A DNA stretch of 64,000 bases from Micromonospora sp. NBC_00421 (GCF_036017915.1 NZ_CP107929.1:5708001-5772000); one strand, 5' to 3'. Positions 26,337 to 34,932 are shown, counted from the first letter of the stretch. A program made the numbers and translations. The notes: generated from the letters alone by a model not told the origin.

Positions 26337-28175
26337 ATGGGAACGACACCGCGCGTACGGGCCCCCGAACTGCGGGGCAGGCAGTGGCTCAACACGGGTG
26401 GGCGGGAGCTGAGGCTCGCCGACCTGCGGGGGAAGATCACCCTGCTCGACTTCTGGACCTTCTGCTGCATCAACTGCCTGCACGTCATCGACGAGTTGCG
26501 CCCGCTTGAGGAGAAGTACGCCGACGTGCTGGTCGTCGTCGGGGTGCACTCGCCGAAGTTCGAGCACGAGAAGGACCCGGATGCGTTGGCAGCCGCCGTC
26601 GAGCGGTACGGCGTGCACCACCCGGTGCTCGACGACCCCGAGCTGGACATGTGGCAGCAGTACGCGGCGAAGGCGTGGCCCACCCTGGCGGTGGTCGACC
26701 CGGAGGGGTACGTGGTCGCCACGATGGCCGGCGAGGGACACGCCGAGGGGCTGATCCGGCTGGTCGACGACCTGATCGCCACCCACCAGGCCAAGGGCAC
26801 CCTGCACCGGGGCGACGGCCCGTACGTGCCGCCGACACATGCGGAGACGACGCTGCGCTTCCCCGGCAAGGCCGTGCTGCGCGACGGCGGAAGCCTGCTG
26901 GTCTCCGACTCGGCCCGGCACAGCCTGGTCGAGCTGGCCCCCGACGGCGAGACGCTGATCCGGCGAATCGGCTCCGGTGAGCGGGGTCGGGTCGACGGGC
27001 CGGCCGCCTCGGCGGGCTTCGCCGAGCCGCAGGGGCTCTGCCTGCTGCCCCCGCACGTCGCCGAGGTGGCCGGCTACGACCTGCTGGTCGCCGACACCGT
27101 CAACCACCTGCTGCGCGGCGTACGCCTGGACACCGGCGAGGTGACCACTGTCGCCGGCACCGGCCGGCAGTGGCGCTCCACTGTCGACGACCACGCCCAC
27201 GACGCGCTCTCCGTCGACCTCTCCTCCCCCTGGGACCTGGCCTGGTACGACGACAAGGTCATCGTGGCGATGGCCGGCATCCACCAGCTCTGGTGGTTCG
27301 ACCCGATCAAGCGGACCGCCGGCATGTGGGCGGGCACCACCGTCGAGGCCCTGCGCGACGGCCCGCTGACCGAGGCGTGGCTGGCCCAGCCGTCCGGCCT
27401 GTCCGTCTCGGCCGACGGCACGCGGCTCTGGGTCGCCGACAGCGAGACCAGCGCCATCCGCTTCGTGCAGGACGGCGTCCTCGGCACCGCCGTCGGGCAG
27501 GGGCTGTTCGACTTCGGGCACGTGGACGGGCCGGCCGACCGGGCGTTGCTCCAGCATCCGCTGGGGGTGTGCGCGCTGCCCGACGGTTCGGTGCTGATCG
27601 CCGACACCTACAACGGCGCGGTACGCCGCTTCGACCCGGCGACCGGCCAGGTCGCCACGGTGGCTGACGGGCTGGCCGAGCCGAGCGACCTGGTGCTCAC
27701 CGCCGACGGCGGGGTGCTGGTGGTGGAGTCCGCCGCGCACCGGTTGACCCGGCTCGCCCCGGGCGCGTTGACCGCCGCCGGGGCGGACACGGTGGACGGT
27801 CCCCGGCACCGGCTGGAACGCCGGCCCACCGAGGTCGCCGCCGGTGAGCTGACCCTCGACGTGATCTTCACGCCGGCCCCGGGGCAGAAGCTGGACGAGA
27901 CGTACGGACCGTCGACCCGGCTGGTCGTCTCGGCCTCGCCGCCGGAGCTGCTGGTCGAGGGGGCCGGCACCGGCACCGAACTGTCCCGTCGACTGGTGGT
28001 CGACCCGGCCGTACCCCAGGGGGTGCTCCAGGTGACCGCCCAGGCCGCCACCTGCGACGCCGACGTCGAACACGCCGCCTGCCACCTGACCCGGCAGGAC
28101 TGGGGCGTCCCGGTGCGGGTCGTCGACCACGGCGCGACCCGCGTGCCGCTGGTGCTGCGCGGCCTGGACACCTGA
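26337..28175 (+). CDS. Thioredoxin-like protein with NHL beta-propeller (NHLRC2-like)
   Basis: The 612-residue protein has an N-terminal thioredoxin-like domain (about 1-150). Its redox Cys pair is in LDFWTFCCINCLHVIDEL, with a cis-Pro site in KAWPTLAVVDPEG. NHL repeats follow (LLVSDSARHSLVEL, DLLVADTVNHLLRGV, LWVADSETSAI, VLIADTYNGAVRRF) forming a propeller to about residue 480. A beta-rich C-terminal domain completes it. The order matches NHLRC2-type proteins, which lack a signal peptide as here. The partner is unknown; the CxxC implies thiol redox chemistry. The ATG overlaps a third TGACAGGCAT copy (26329-26338), so the ribosome-binding signal is weak. Confidence 0.88.
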   Translation: MGTTPRVRAPELRGRQWLNTGGRELRLADLRGKITLLDFWTFCCINCLHVIDELRPLEEKYADVLVVVGVHSPKFEHEKDPDALAAAVERYGVHHPVLDDPELDMWQQYAAKAWPTLAVVDPEGYVVATMAGEGHAEGLIRLVDDLIATHQAKGTLHRGDGPYVPPTHAETTLRFPGKAVLRDGGSLLVSDSARHSLVELAPDGETLIRRIGSGERGRVDGPAASAGFAEPQGLCLLPPHVAEVAGYDLLVADTVNHLLRGVRLDTGEVTTVAGTGRQWRSTVDDHAHDALSVDLSSPWDLAWYDDKVIVAMAGIHQLWWFDPIKRTAGMWAGTTVEALRDGPLTEAWLAQPSGLSVSADGTRLWVADSETSAIRFVQDGVLGTAVGQGLFDFGHVDGPADRALLQHPLGVCALPDGSVLIADTYNGAVRRFDPATGQVATVADGLAEPSDLVLTADGGVLVVESAAHRLTRLAPGALTAAGADTVDGPRHRLERRPTEVAAGELTLDVIFTPAPGQKLDETYGPSTRLVVSASPPELLVEGAGTGTELSRRLVVDPAVPQGVLQVTAQAATCDADVEHAACHLTRQDWGVPVRVVDHGATRVPLVLRGLDT

Positions 28176-28211
28176 GGCCCGGTCACCCGCGCAGGCAGCG
28201 GCCGGCAGCGG

Positions 28212-28961
28212 TCAGGCGAACGGGATGGGGGTGACCCCGGCGTCGATCAGCGCGGCCCGCACCAGGGCGGCCGAGGCGACCGCGCCGGGGCTGTCCCCGT
28301 GCAGGCAGATCGAGCTGACCGGGCACGGCACCACGGTCCCGTCGACCGCCACCACCGTCCGCTCGGTGGCCATCCGCACCGCCCGGACGGCCACCTCCTC
28401 CGGGTCGGTGACCAGCGCGCCCGGTGCGGTACGCGGCACCAGCGCGCCGTTGGGCAGGTAACCCCGGTCGGCGAAGCCCTCGGCGACCACCCGCAGTCCC
28501 GCGCCGACGGCGAGCTGGGCGAGGGTGGAGCCGGGGGCGCACAGGATCGGCAGCTCGTGGTCGTACCCGCTGACCGCCGCGACCAGGGCGGCGGCCTGCA
28601 CCTCGTCGGTGGCCGCCGCGTGGTAGAGCGCGCCGTGCGGTTTGAGGTAGCGGACCCGGGTGCGGGACGGCCGGCAGAACGCGTCGAGCGCTCCGAGCTG
28701 GTAGGTGACGTCGTCGCGTAGCTCGTCGAAGCCGTACGCGATGTGCCGGCGGCCGAAGCCGGCCAGGTCGCGGTAGCCGACCTGCGCGCCGACCGCGACG
28801 CCGCGTTCGACGGCGGCGGCGCAGACCCGCCGCATGGTCGACGGGTCGCCGCCGTGGAAGCCGCAGGCCACGTTGGCGGAGGTGACCAGGTCGAGCAGCG
28901 CCTCGTCGTCGCCGAGCCGCCAGATGCCGAATCCCTCGCCGAGGTCAGCGTTGAGGTCCAT
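28212..28961 (-). CDS. pxpA: 5-oxoprolinase subunit A (LamB/YcsF family)
   Basis: The 249-residue protein begins MDLNADLGEGFGIWRLGDD, the hallmark of PxpA/YcsF. VACGFHGGDPSTMRR and the metal-binding or catalytic KPHGALYH follow, with SICLHGDSPGAV near the end. With PxpB and PxpC it cleaves 5-oxoproline to glutamate using ATP. It is last in pxpB-pxpC-pxpA; its start overlaps the end of pxpC by 17 bp. Length is normal. Confidence 0.94.
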   Translation of the reverse strand: MDLNADLGEGFGIWRLGDDEALLDLVTSANVACGFHGGDPSTMRRVCAAAVERGVAVGAQVGYRDLAGFGRRHIAYGFDELRDDVTYQLGALDAFCRPSRTRVRYLKPHGALYHAAATDEVQAAALVAAVSGYDHELPILCAPGSTLAQLAVGAGLRVVAEGFADRGYLPNGALVPRTAPGALVTDPEEVAVRAVRMATERTVVAVDGTVVPCPVSSICLHGDSPGAVASAALVRAALIDAGVTPIPFA

Positions 28962-29853
28962 GGAACCTCACCGTAGTCCCCGGTCGGGCCTGCGCGAGCC
29001 CGGTCACGTCGTCCACCACCCCGATCACCGGGTAGCCGCCGGTGGTCGGGTGGTCGGCCAGGAAGATCAACGGTTGGCCGTCGGCAGGCACCTGCACCGC
29101 GCCGAGCACCACGCCCTCACTGGGCAGCTCACCGGCCACCGCACGGGGCAGCGCCGCGCCGACCAGTCGCGCACCGACCCGGTCACTCACCGGACTCACC
29201 GTGTACGCCGTGCCGCGCAGCAACGTCAGCGCGTCGGCGGTGAACCAGTCGGCGCGCGGGCCGGGGCGCAGGGTCAGCCACAGCTCGTCCGGCACCGGCC
29301 GGGCGACGGTGAAGTCCACCGGCGCGGGTGGACCGGCCGACGGGCCGAGCGGGAGCAGGTCGCCGTCGCGTACCGGAGGCGGACCGAGGCCGGAGAGGGT
29401 GTCGGTGGACCGGCTGCCGAGCACCGGCGCGACGGCGATCCCGCCGTCGACCGCGAGCCAGTTGCGCAACCCGTGCCGGGGCGACCCGATCCGCAGCACC
29501 GCCCCCGCCGGCACCGCCAGCGGCCGACCCACGTCACCGGGGCGGTGGTCCACCCGTAGGTCGACGTCGGCCCCGGTCACCGCCACTGTGCCGGCCCGGG
29601 TCAGCCGCAGCTCACACCCGCCGAGGGTCAGCTCCAATCCGGCGGCGTCCGCCGGATTGCCGACCAGCCGGTTGGCCAGCGCCAGCGCCGCCGGATCGAG
29701 CGCCCCCGACCGGGGTACGCCGAGGTGCGCCCATCCGAACCGCCCCAGATCCTGCACCGTGGTAAGCGGTCCCGCCCGCCGCACCTCGATCACCCCACCG
29801 GTCGGCCCGGGTGGCTGCCCCGCCCGGCGGGTCCCGGTCCCCTCCCCGGTCAC
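28945..29853 (-). CDS. pxpC: 5-oxoprolinase subunit C
   Basis: The 302-residue protein is of the biotin-dependent-carboxylase-like KipA/PxpC family. It shows VIEVRRAGPLTTVQDLGRFG, the LGVPRSGALDPAALALANRL segment, and FLADHPTTGGYPVIGVV near the end. It forms a complex with PxpB. The start is the GTG at 29853, whose GTGA overlaps the pxpB stop by 4 bp; the longer upstream frame lies inside pxpB. In some species the B and C halves are fused; here they are separate but coupled. Confidence 0.93.
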   Translation of the reverse strand: MTGEGTGTRRAGQPPGPTGGVIEVRRAGPLTTVQDLGRFGWAHLGVPRSGALDPAALALANRLVGNPADAAGLELTLGGCELRLTRAGTVAVTGADVDLRVDHRPGDVGRPLAVPAGAVLRIGSPRHGLRNWLAVDGGIAVAPVLGSRSTDTLSGLGPPPVRDGDLLPLGPSAGPPAPVDFTVARPVPDELWLTLRPGPRADWFTADALTLLRGTAYTVSPVSDRVGARLVGAALPRAVAGELPSEGVVLGAVQVPADGQPLIFLADHPTTGGYPVIGVVDDVTGLAQARPGTTVRFHGPQR

Positions 29854-30461
29854 CCGGTCACCAGCCGGACCCGGGTGCCGGGGGTGAGGGTTGCCGGCGG
29901 GTCGGCGGCCACGTCGAAGAGGGTCAGCGTGGTCCGCCCCACCAGCAGCCAACCGCCCGGCGAGGCGGTCGGGTAGATCCCCGCGTACGGCCCGGCCAGG
30001 GCCACCGAGCCGGCCGGCACCCGGGGGCGCGGGGTGGGCAGCCGGGGCACCGCGTACTGCGGGGGCAGACCGGTCAGATAGCCGAAACCGGGGGCGAAGC
30101 CGCAGAACGCCACCCGGAACTCGGTGCTTTCCAGGCGCTGCACCACCTGGGGCACGGTCAGCCGCCAGTGGTCGGCGACCAGGGGGAGGTCTTCCCCGTC
30201 GTACACGGTGGGGACGTCGACGGTGGCGACGGTGGCCGTGGTGGTGACCGGCTCGGGGGTCCAGCCGGTGATCCGGGCGGCCGTCGACTCCGGGTCGGGC
30301 ACCCCGTCGAGCAGGACGGTGCCGGCGGCCGGGACGATCTCGGCGGCGCTCAGCTCACCGACCGCCCGGCGACGCCACAGCTCGGCCCGCCACTGCTCCA
30401 CCTGGCCGGGGTCGTCACAGTCCAGCAGCAGGGCGTGCCGGCCCACGGGTCGCATCCGCAT
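29850..30461 (-). CDS. pxpB: 5-oxoprolinase subunit B
   Basis: The 203-residue protein is of the KipI/PxpB family. The signature EFRVAFCGFAPGFGYLTGLP and the RPRVPAGSVALAGPYAGIYP segment are clear, with PGGWLLVGRT near the C-terminus. It is the first gene of the pxpBCA operon. GGGAG lies about nine bases before the ATG at 30461; a second ATG six bases inside is possible. The hemolysin III gene starts 107 bp away in the other direction. Confidence 0.93.
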   Translation of the reverse strand: MRMRPVGRHALLLDCDDPGQVEQWRAELWRRRAVGELSAAEIVPAAGTVLLDGVPDPESTAARITGWTPEPVTTTATVATVDVPTVYDGEDLPLVADHWRLTVPQVVQRLESTEFRVAFCGFAPGFGYLTGLPPQYAVPRLPTPRPRVPAGSVALAGPYAGIYPTASPGGWLLVGRTTLTLFDVAADPPATLTPGTRVRLVTG

Positions 30462-30540
30462 CCCGCCATACTCCCCGATCGATGCGCCGTCCAGGGGCGA
30501 TGGACTCGACAGGTGTGGTGACGGGTCGCACTACCTGAAA

Positions 30541-30562
30541 GTAACCTACGGTGCCGTAACCT
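30541..30562. promoter_or_regulatory. Palindrome and direct repeat at hemolysin III promoter
   Basis: TACGG (30547-30551), TG, CCGTA (30554-30558) form an inverted repeat framed by two GTAACCT copies (30541-30547 and 30556-30562). The second supplies a TAACCT -10 box six bases before the GTG, so the transcript is probably leaderless and the palindrome an operator. Confidence 0.55.
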
Positions 30563-30568
30563 GATTGC

Positions 30569-31246
30569 GTGACCACCTCCGCACCGCTTCGACTCAAGCC
30601 GGTCGACATCGGTAAGCCCCGGATGCGCGGCTGGCTGCACACCTACGCGTTCTTCGTGGCGCTCGTCTGCGGCATCGTGCTCTGCGCCGTCGCGGCCACC
30701 CGCCCCGGCTGGGCCCCCCTGGTGAGCTGCCTGATCTACAGCGTGACCGTGTGCGGTCTCTTCGGCACCAGCGCCCTCTACCACCGCCGGGTGTGGTCGG
30801 AGCGCGGCTACCAGATCATGCGCCGGATGGACCACTCGATGATCTTCGTGTTCATCGCCGGCTCGTACACCCCGCTCTGTGTGCTCCTGCTCGACAGGCG
30901 GACGGCCGCCCTGATGCTCGGCCTGGTCTGGGGCGGGGCGCTGGCCGGCGTGGCCGTCAAGCTGATCTGGCCGCACGCCCCGCGCTGGGTCTCCGCCCCG
31001 CTCTACCTGGCCCTCGGCTGGGTGTCGGTGGCGATCCTCCCGCAGATCCTGCACCGGGGCGGGGTCACCGTGCTGGTGCTGCTCGCCGCCGGTGGAGCGA
31101 TCTACAGCATCGGCGCGGTCTGCTACGCGCTGCGTCGACCGAACCCGTGGCCCACCGTCTTCGGCCACCACGAGTTCTTCCACGCCTGCACCCTGGTCGC
31201 CGCCCTCTGCCACCACATCGCGATCTACTTCGCCGTCTTCTCCTGA
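30569..31246 (+). CDS. Hemolysin III / PAQR-family membrane protein
   Basis: The 225-residue protein has seven predicted membrane helices and the conserved residues of the family: a Ser and His in GTSALYHRR, the DHSMIFVFIAGSYTP block, and paired His in HHEFFHACTLVAALCHHIA near the C-terminus. These form the family's zinc-binding site. Bacterial members (YqfA/TrhA) are linked to membrane homeostasis rather than proven haemolysis. The start is the GTG at 30569 of a likely leaderless transcript with an adjacent palindromic operator. A strong bidirectional terminator follows. Confidence 0.92.
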   Translation: MTTSAPLRLKPVDIGKPRMRGWLHTYAFFVALVCGIVLCAVAATRPGWAPLVSCLIYSVTVCGLFGTSALYHRRVWSERGYQIMRRMDHSMIFVFIAGSYTPLCVLLLDRRTAALMLGLVWGGALAGVAVKLIWPHAPRWVSAPLYLALGWVSVAILPQILHRGGVTVLVLLAAGGAIYSIGAVCYALRRPNPWPTVFGHHEFFHACTLVAALCHHIAIYFAVFS

Positions 31247-31275
31247 ATCCCGGCGCGGCCCCCGGCAGGAGAGGT

Positions 31276-31307
31276 TCGGGGGCCCCGCGCCGTTGCGGGG
31301 CCCCCGA
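31276..31307. terminator. Bidirectional terminator
   Basis: TCGGGGGCCCCGC and GCGGGGCCCCCGA form a 13-bp perfect stem with a 6-nt loop, between the hemolysin III gene (plus) and a DUF6458 gene (minus). Confidence 0.9.
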
Positions 31308-31322
31308 GTTCCTGGGTCGCGG

Positions 31323-31613
31323 TCAGACCGGGTAACCCGGGCCGCGCGACTCGCGGTACTCCTCACGCACCACCCGGTCGCCCTGCACCGGCACGACCCG
31401 GTCGGCGACGACCTGGTCCTGACGCACTCCGGTGGTGACCACGGCGCGGCGGCGGCTGTTCCAGAAGTAGAGGGTGGTCAGCAGCCCGACGAGACCGGCG
31501 AGCATCAGCACCCAGCCGACCACGTCGAGGTTGAGCCATCCCAGATCGGCGTCGACGGCGAACGCGAAGATCGCACCCACCGCGATGAGGAAGATGCTGG
31601 CACCGATGCCCAT
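31323..31613 (-). CDS. DUF6458-type two-helix membrane protein (copy 1)
   Basis: The 96-residue protein starts MGIGASIFLIAVGAIFAFAV and has two transmembrane helices (about 4-22 and 32-52), a short WNSRRR positive turn, and a charged cytoplasmic tail. This layout matches the DUF6458 family as I know it. AAGGAGG precedes the ATG. A paralogue lies at 32296-32565, on the other side of the sixA gene, sharing the MGIG-xIFLIAxGAI start and the VGWV-xxLAGL second helix. Function unknown. Confidence 0.85.
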   Translation of the reverse strand: MGIGASIFLIAVGAIFAFAVDADLGWLNLDVVGWVLMLAGLVGLLTTLYFWNSRRRAVVTTGVRQDQVVADRVVPVQGDRVVREEYRESRGPGYPV

Positions 31614-31737
31614 GACGTAGCCTCCTTGGCTGTCAGCTGGCGTTACCCACCCGCCACGGCCATCGAGGGCATCGATGGGCGAGTGGCCCCATCGACATAC
31701 CCAGGCGACACGCGCGCCAATCAGGCAAGCTGTGGGA

Positions 31738-32274
31738 ATGACGGACGGTGGGGCCGAGACACGGACACTGGTGCTGCTGCGACACGCCAAGGCCGAACAA
31801 CCCGGGACCGGCCCCGACGTCGAGCGGCGGCTGACCGCACGAGGGCACGCCGACGCCGCTGCCGCCGGTGCCTGGCTGGCCCGGCAGGCCCTGCTCCCCG
31901 ACGTGGTGGTCTGTTCGGCGGCCCGCCGGACCAGGCAGACCTGGCACGACGTGGCGCTGGGTCTGACCGGGTCCGCGCCGGAGGGTGGCCCGGCGGGGAC
32001 GGCTCCGGTGGTGCGGTACGCCGCCGCCGCGTACGAGGCGCACCCGGACGACCTGCTCGACCTGGTACGGACGGTCGAACCGGAGGCCCGCACGGTGCTG
32101 CTCGTCGCCCACAATCCGGGCATCTCGCTGCTCTCGGCGCTCCTCGACCCGGAACGGGCCGACCGGGAGGGGCTGCGTACCACCGATCTCGTGGTGCACC
32201 GGGCGGCGGTGCCGTGGGCGGAACTGGCCCCCGGCGGCACCCCGATCGTCGACCGGCACACCGCACGCGGCTGA
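31738..32274 (+). CDS. sixA: SixA-like phosphohistidine phosphatase
   Basis: The 178-residue protein belongs to the histidine phosphatase superfamily. The catalytic LLRHAKAEQ sits near the N-terminus (RHAKA, with the nucleophilic His at about 15). VVCSAARRTRQTW follows as the second Arg motif, and LLVAHNPGIS supplies the later His. SixA removes phosphate from phosphohistidine in HPt domains or PTS proteins. It is convergent with a DUF6458 gene at 32296 and divergent from another at 31323. The ATG at 31738 matches the family length; the frame upstream lacks signals. Confidence 0.9.
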   Translation: MTDGGAETRTLVLLRHAKAEQPGTGPDVERRLTARGHADAAAAGAWLARQALLPDVVVCSAARRTRQTWHDVALGLTGSAPEGGPAGTAPVVRYAAAAYEAHPDDLLDLVRTVEPEARTVLLVAHNPGISLLSALLDPERADREGLRTTDLVVHRAAVPWAELAPGGTPIVDRHTARG

Positions 32275-32295
32275 CCCCGGCGGCCAGCGAGCCGG

Positions 32296-32565
32296 TCAGG
32301 ACGGGGGTGCGGTGGGCGGCGGCGGGTCGGGCGGCGGGGGCATCATCGCGGTCGGGTGGGAGAGCCGGTTCTCCTCCACGATGAGCGTGCGCGCGCGCTT
32401 GCGCCGGTCCTGCCAGAACCACAGCGTGGTGAGCAGCACGGCCAGCCCGGCCAGGATGAACACCCAGCCGACCGCGCGCAGGTCGATCCACCAGACGTTG
32501 GCCCGGATGGCGAACGTCATGATCGCGCCGAGCGCGATGAGAAAGATGCCGCTACCAATACCCAT
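32296..32565 (-). CDS. DUF6458-type two-helix membrane protein (copy 2)
   Basis: This 89-residue paralogue of the protein at 31323-31613 starts MGIGSGIFLIALGAIMTFAI and has a second helix VGWVFILAGLAVLLTTLWFW. A basic turn (QDRRKRAR) and a Pro-rich tail (PPPPDPPPPTAPP) follow. The helices are conserved between the two copies while the tails differ, so the tails may set partner specificity. It ends 21 bp from sixA, tail to tail. Function unknown. Confidence 0.85.
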   Translation of the reverse strand: MGIGSGIFLIALGAIMTFAIRANVWWIDLRAVGWVFILAGLAVLLTTLWFWQDRRKRARTLIVEENRLSHPTAMMPPPPDPPPPTAPPS

Positions 32566-32787
32566 GTGCGCTGCACTCCCCCGTGCGATGGCCGTTGGGC
32601 GTGCCCGTGGTCCGCGCGGGTTACCCGCCCAGCGGCCCGCCTACCGGATCGGACCCGGCGAATCCCGCTCCGTCCGGCCTCCCGCGCCGGCCTACGCCGC
32701 CACGACCCGCCGGTCGTCGGCCATCGGCTCGGCGGCAGTGGGAGGCCATCCCGGCGGCGCGCGGCGGCCGGCCACCGGACAGCCACG
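32566..32787. other. Intergenic region before the repeat cluster
   Basis: No coding signal I trust on either strand. It should contain the promoter of the DUF6458 copy 2 gene. The repeat cluster begins at 32788. Confidence 0.4.
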
Positions 32788-32937
32788 ACCAGCTCAACGG
32801 GGCGGACGCCTCGGCATCAGCGCACATGAACAACGCTGTGGGGCCGATACCGTGGCATCAAGCGCAGGGTGATCAACTCAACGGGGCCGATACCGCGGCA
32901 TCCGGACGATCGGACAGCGCGGTATCGGCCCCATTGC
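32788..32937. repeat. Cluster of degenerate direct and inverted repeats
   Basis: Three about 35-bp direct copies lie at 32788-32822, 32831-32865 and 32871-32905. They share a core of CTCAACGGGGCCGATACCG followed by GGCATC (the first two are degenerate). A fourth, inverted copy follows: GGGGCCGATACCGCG (32883-32897) pairs perfectly over 15 bp with 32918-32932. The cluster ends just past the fadE stop codon. It looks like a dispersed repeat family that has duplicated locally; it may also fold as a terminator for fadE. Confidence 0.75.
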
Positions 32938-32960
32938 GGGTCACACCCTCGGGCTGCGGA

Positions 32961-34817
32961 TCAGAACGCCTCCTCCGGGAGGTCCATGATGTCCAGGTCG
33001 GCGCCCTCGATGATCCGCCGGTCGGCGCCGATGCGGGGCAGCACCTCGCGGGCGAAGAACCGGGCGGCGGCCACCTTGCCGGTGTAGAACGCCCGGTCGG
33101 CAGGGGACACCTCGCCGGCCAGCACCTTCAGCGCCACGTCGGCCTGCTTCTGGAGCAGCCAGCCGACGACCAGGTCGCCGAGGGCGAGCAGGAAACGACG
33201 GCTGCTCAGGCCGACCTTGTAGAGGCTGCGGGTGTCACCGGCCTGGGCCTCGCCGAGCCAGCCGGTCAGCACGCCGAGGATGTGCTGGATCTCGGCGAGC
33301 GCCCGGCCGAGCGCCTGCCGCTCCTCCTTGAGCTGCCCGTTACCGGCCTCGGTGCTGATGAACTCCTGGATCTCACCGGCGACGGTGGTCAGGGCCTTGC
33401 CGTTGTCCCGGACGATCTTCCGGAAGATCAGGTCGAGGCTCTGGATCGCGGTGGTGCCCTCGTACAGGGTGTCGATCTTGGCGTCCCGGACGTACTGCTC
33501 CAGCGGGTAGTCCTGGAGGAAGCCGGAGCCACCGTACGTCTGGAGCGCCTCGTGACCGAGCAGCTCGTACGCCCGCTCCGACCCGACGCCCTTGACCAGC
33601 GGCAGGAGCAGGTCGTTGACCCGCTTGGCCAGCTTGGTGGCCGGTTCGTCGCCGGCCGCCCCGGTGATCGCGATCCTGTCCTGCCAGGTGGCGGTGTAGC
33701 AGACCAGCGCCCGCAGCCCCTCGGCGTACGACTTCTGCATCAGCAGCGAACGACGGACGTCCGGGTGGTGGGTGATGGTGACCCGGGGCGCGGTCTTGTC
33801 GGCCTGCTGGATCAGGTCGGCGCCCTGCACCCGGTTCTTCGCGTAGTCCAGGGCGTTGAGGTAGCCGGTGGAGAGGGTGGCGATCGCCTTCGTGCCGACC
33901 ATCATCCGGGCGTACTCGATGATCATGAACATCTGCCGGATGCCGTCGTGCTTCCCGCCCAGCAGCCAGCCCTTGGCCGGTACGCCGTGCTCGCCGAAGG
34001 TCAGCTCGCAGGTGTTGGAGACCTTGATGCCCATCTTGTGCTCGACGTTGGTGGCGTAGACGCCGTTGCGCTCGCCCAGCTCACCGGTCTCGGCGTCGAA
34101 GTGGAACTTCGGCACGACGAAGAGGGACAGCCCCTTGGTGCCCGGACCACCGACGCCCTCGACGCCGACCGGTCGGGCCAGCACGTAGTGCACGATGTTG
34201 TCGCTCAAGTCGTGCTCACCGGAGGTGATGAAGCGCTTCACGCCCTCGATGTGCCAGGAGCCGTCCGGCTGCTGGACAGCGCGGGTGCGGCCGGCGCCGA
34301 CGTCCGAGCCGGCATCCGGCTCGGTGAGCACCATCGTGGAGCCCCACTGCTTGTCGATGAAGAGCTTGGCCCACTTCTTCTGGTCCTCGGTGCCCTCGAC
34401 GTGCAGCACGTGGGCGAAGGAGGGGCCGGAGGAGTACATCCAGACCGGCGCGTTGGCGCCGAGGACCAGTTCGGCGAGCGACCACCAGAGGGCGCGCGGG
34501 GCGTTGGTGCCGCCCAGGTCCTCGGGGAGGTCCAGCCGCCAGAACTCGGAGTCCATGAACGCCTGGTACGACTTCTTGAACGACTCCGGCAGCGGCGCGG
34601 TGTGCGTCGCCGGGTCGAAGACCGGGGGATTGCGGTCGCTGTCCAGGTAGCTGGCCGCGAGGTCCTCGCGGGCCAGGCGGTCGACCTCGGAGAGGAAGCT
34701 GCGGGCGGTGTCGACGTCCAGGTCCGTGTACGGCTCCTGGCCGAACGCCCGGTCCGCCCCGAAGACCTCGAACAGGTTGAACTCAAGATCCCGAAGGTTG
34801 CTCTTGTAGTGGGTCAT
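32961..34817 (-). CDS. fadE: Acyl-CoA dehydrogenase, FadE5-type
   Basis: The 618-residue flavoenzyme is longer than ordinary acyl-CoA dehydrogenases (about 380) and matches the FadE5 subgroup with its C-terminal extension. Seen are [20 protein letters not shown] (FAD/substrate loop), [35 protein letters not shown], and the base-region segment [20 protein letters not shown]. It oxidises acyl-CoA in the first step of beta-oxidation and needs an electron-transfer flavoprotein; a likely EtfD partner is encoded at 46885-49101. Two copies of a GTTAC-GTAAC operator lie at its promoter. The ATG at 34817 fits the family start ([18 protein letters not shown]). Confidence 0.92.
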   Translation of the reverse strand: MTHYKSNLRDLEFNLFEVFGADRAFGQEPYTDLDVDTARSFLSEVDRLAREDLAASYLDSDRNPPVFDPATHTAPLPESFKKSYQAFMDSEFWRLDLPEDLGGTNAPRALWWSLAELVLGANAPVWMYSSGPSFAHVLHVEGTEDQKKWAKLFIDKQWGSTMVLTEPDAGSDVGAGRTRAVQQPDGSWHIEGVKRFITSGEHDLSDNIVHYVLARPVGVEGVGGPGTKGLSLFVVPKFHFDAETGELGERNGVYATNVEHKMGIKVSNTCELTFGEHGVPAKGWLLGGKHDGIRQMFMIIEYARMMVGTKAIATLSTGYLNALDYAKNRVQGADLIQQADKTAPRVTITHHPDVRRSLLMQKSYAEGLRALVCYTATWQDRIAITGAAGDEPATKLAKRVNDLLLPLVKGVGSERAYELLGHEALQTYGGSGFLQDYPLEQYVRDAKIDTLYEGTTAIQSLDLIFRKIVRDNGKALTTVAGEIQEFISTEAGNGQLKEERQALGRALAEIQHILGVLTGWLGEAQAGDTRSLYKVGLSSRRFLLALGDLVVGWLLQKQADVALKVLAGEVSPADRAFYTGKVAAARFFAREVLPRIGADRRIIEGADLDIMDLPEEAF

Positions 34818-34844
34818 GTTCGCTGGCCCCGCTTCCGGACAGGT

Positions 34845-34860
34845 GTTACCGATCAGTAAC
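34845..34860. promoter_or_regulatory. fadE operator, strong site
   Basis: On the minus strand this reads GTTACTGATCGGTAAC, an inverted repeat of GTTAC/GTAAC. It matches the site before the EtfD-like gene (GTTACTCAACGGTAAC) at 14 of 16 bases. It lies just downstream of the predicted -10 box, over the start site. Confidence 0.75.
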
Positions 34861-34867
34861 CCCCACT

Positions 34868-34894
34868 GTATTACTCACGGGTAGGTAGCGACAA
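34868..34894 (-). promoter_or_regulatory. fadE promoter with second operator
   Basis: On the minus strand a -10 TAATAC (34868-34873) and a -35-like TTGTCG (34889-34894) are spaced 15 bp. A degenerate second operator (ATTACTCACGGGTAGG at 34870-34885, plus strand) overlaps the -10. Repression by a fatty-acid-sensing TetR-type regulator would fit. Confidence 0.5.
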
Positions 34895-34932
34895 CCCATT
34901 CATCGGAGTGACGGGGATCACGCACCTGTGCT

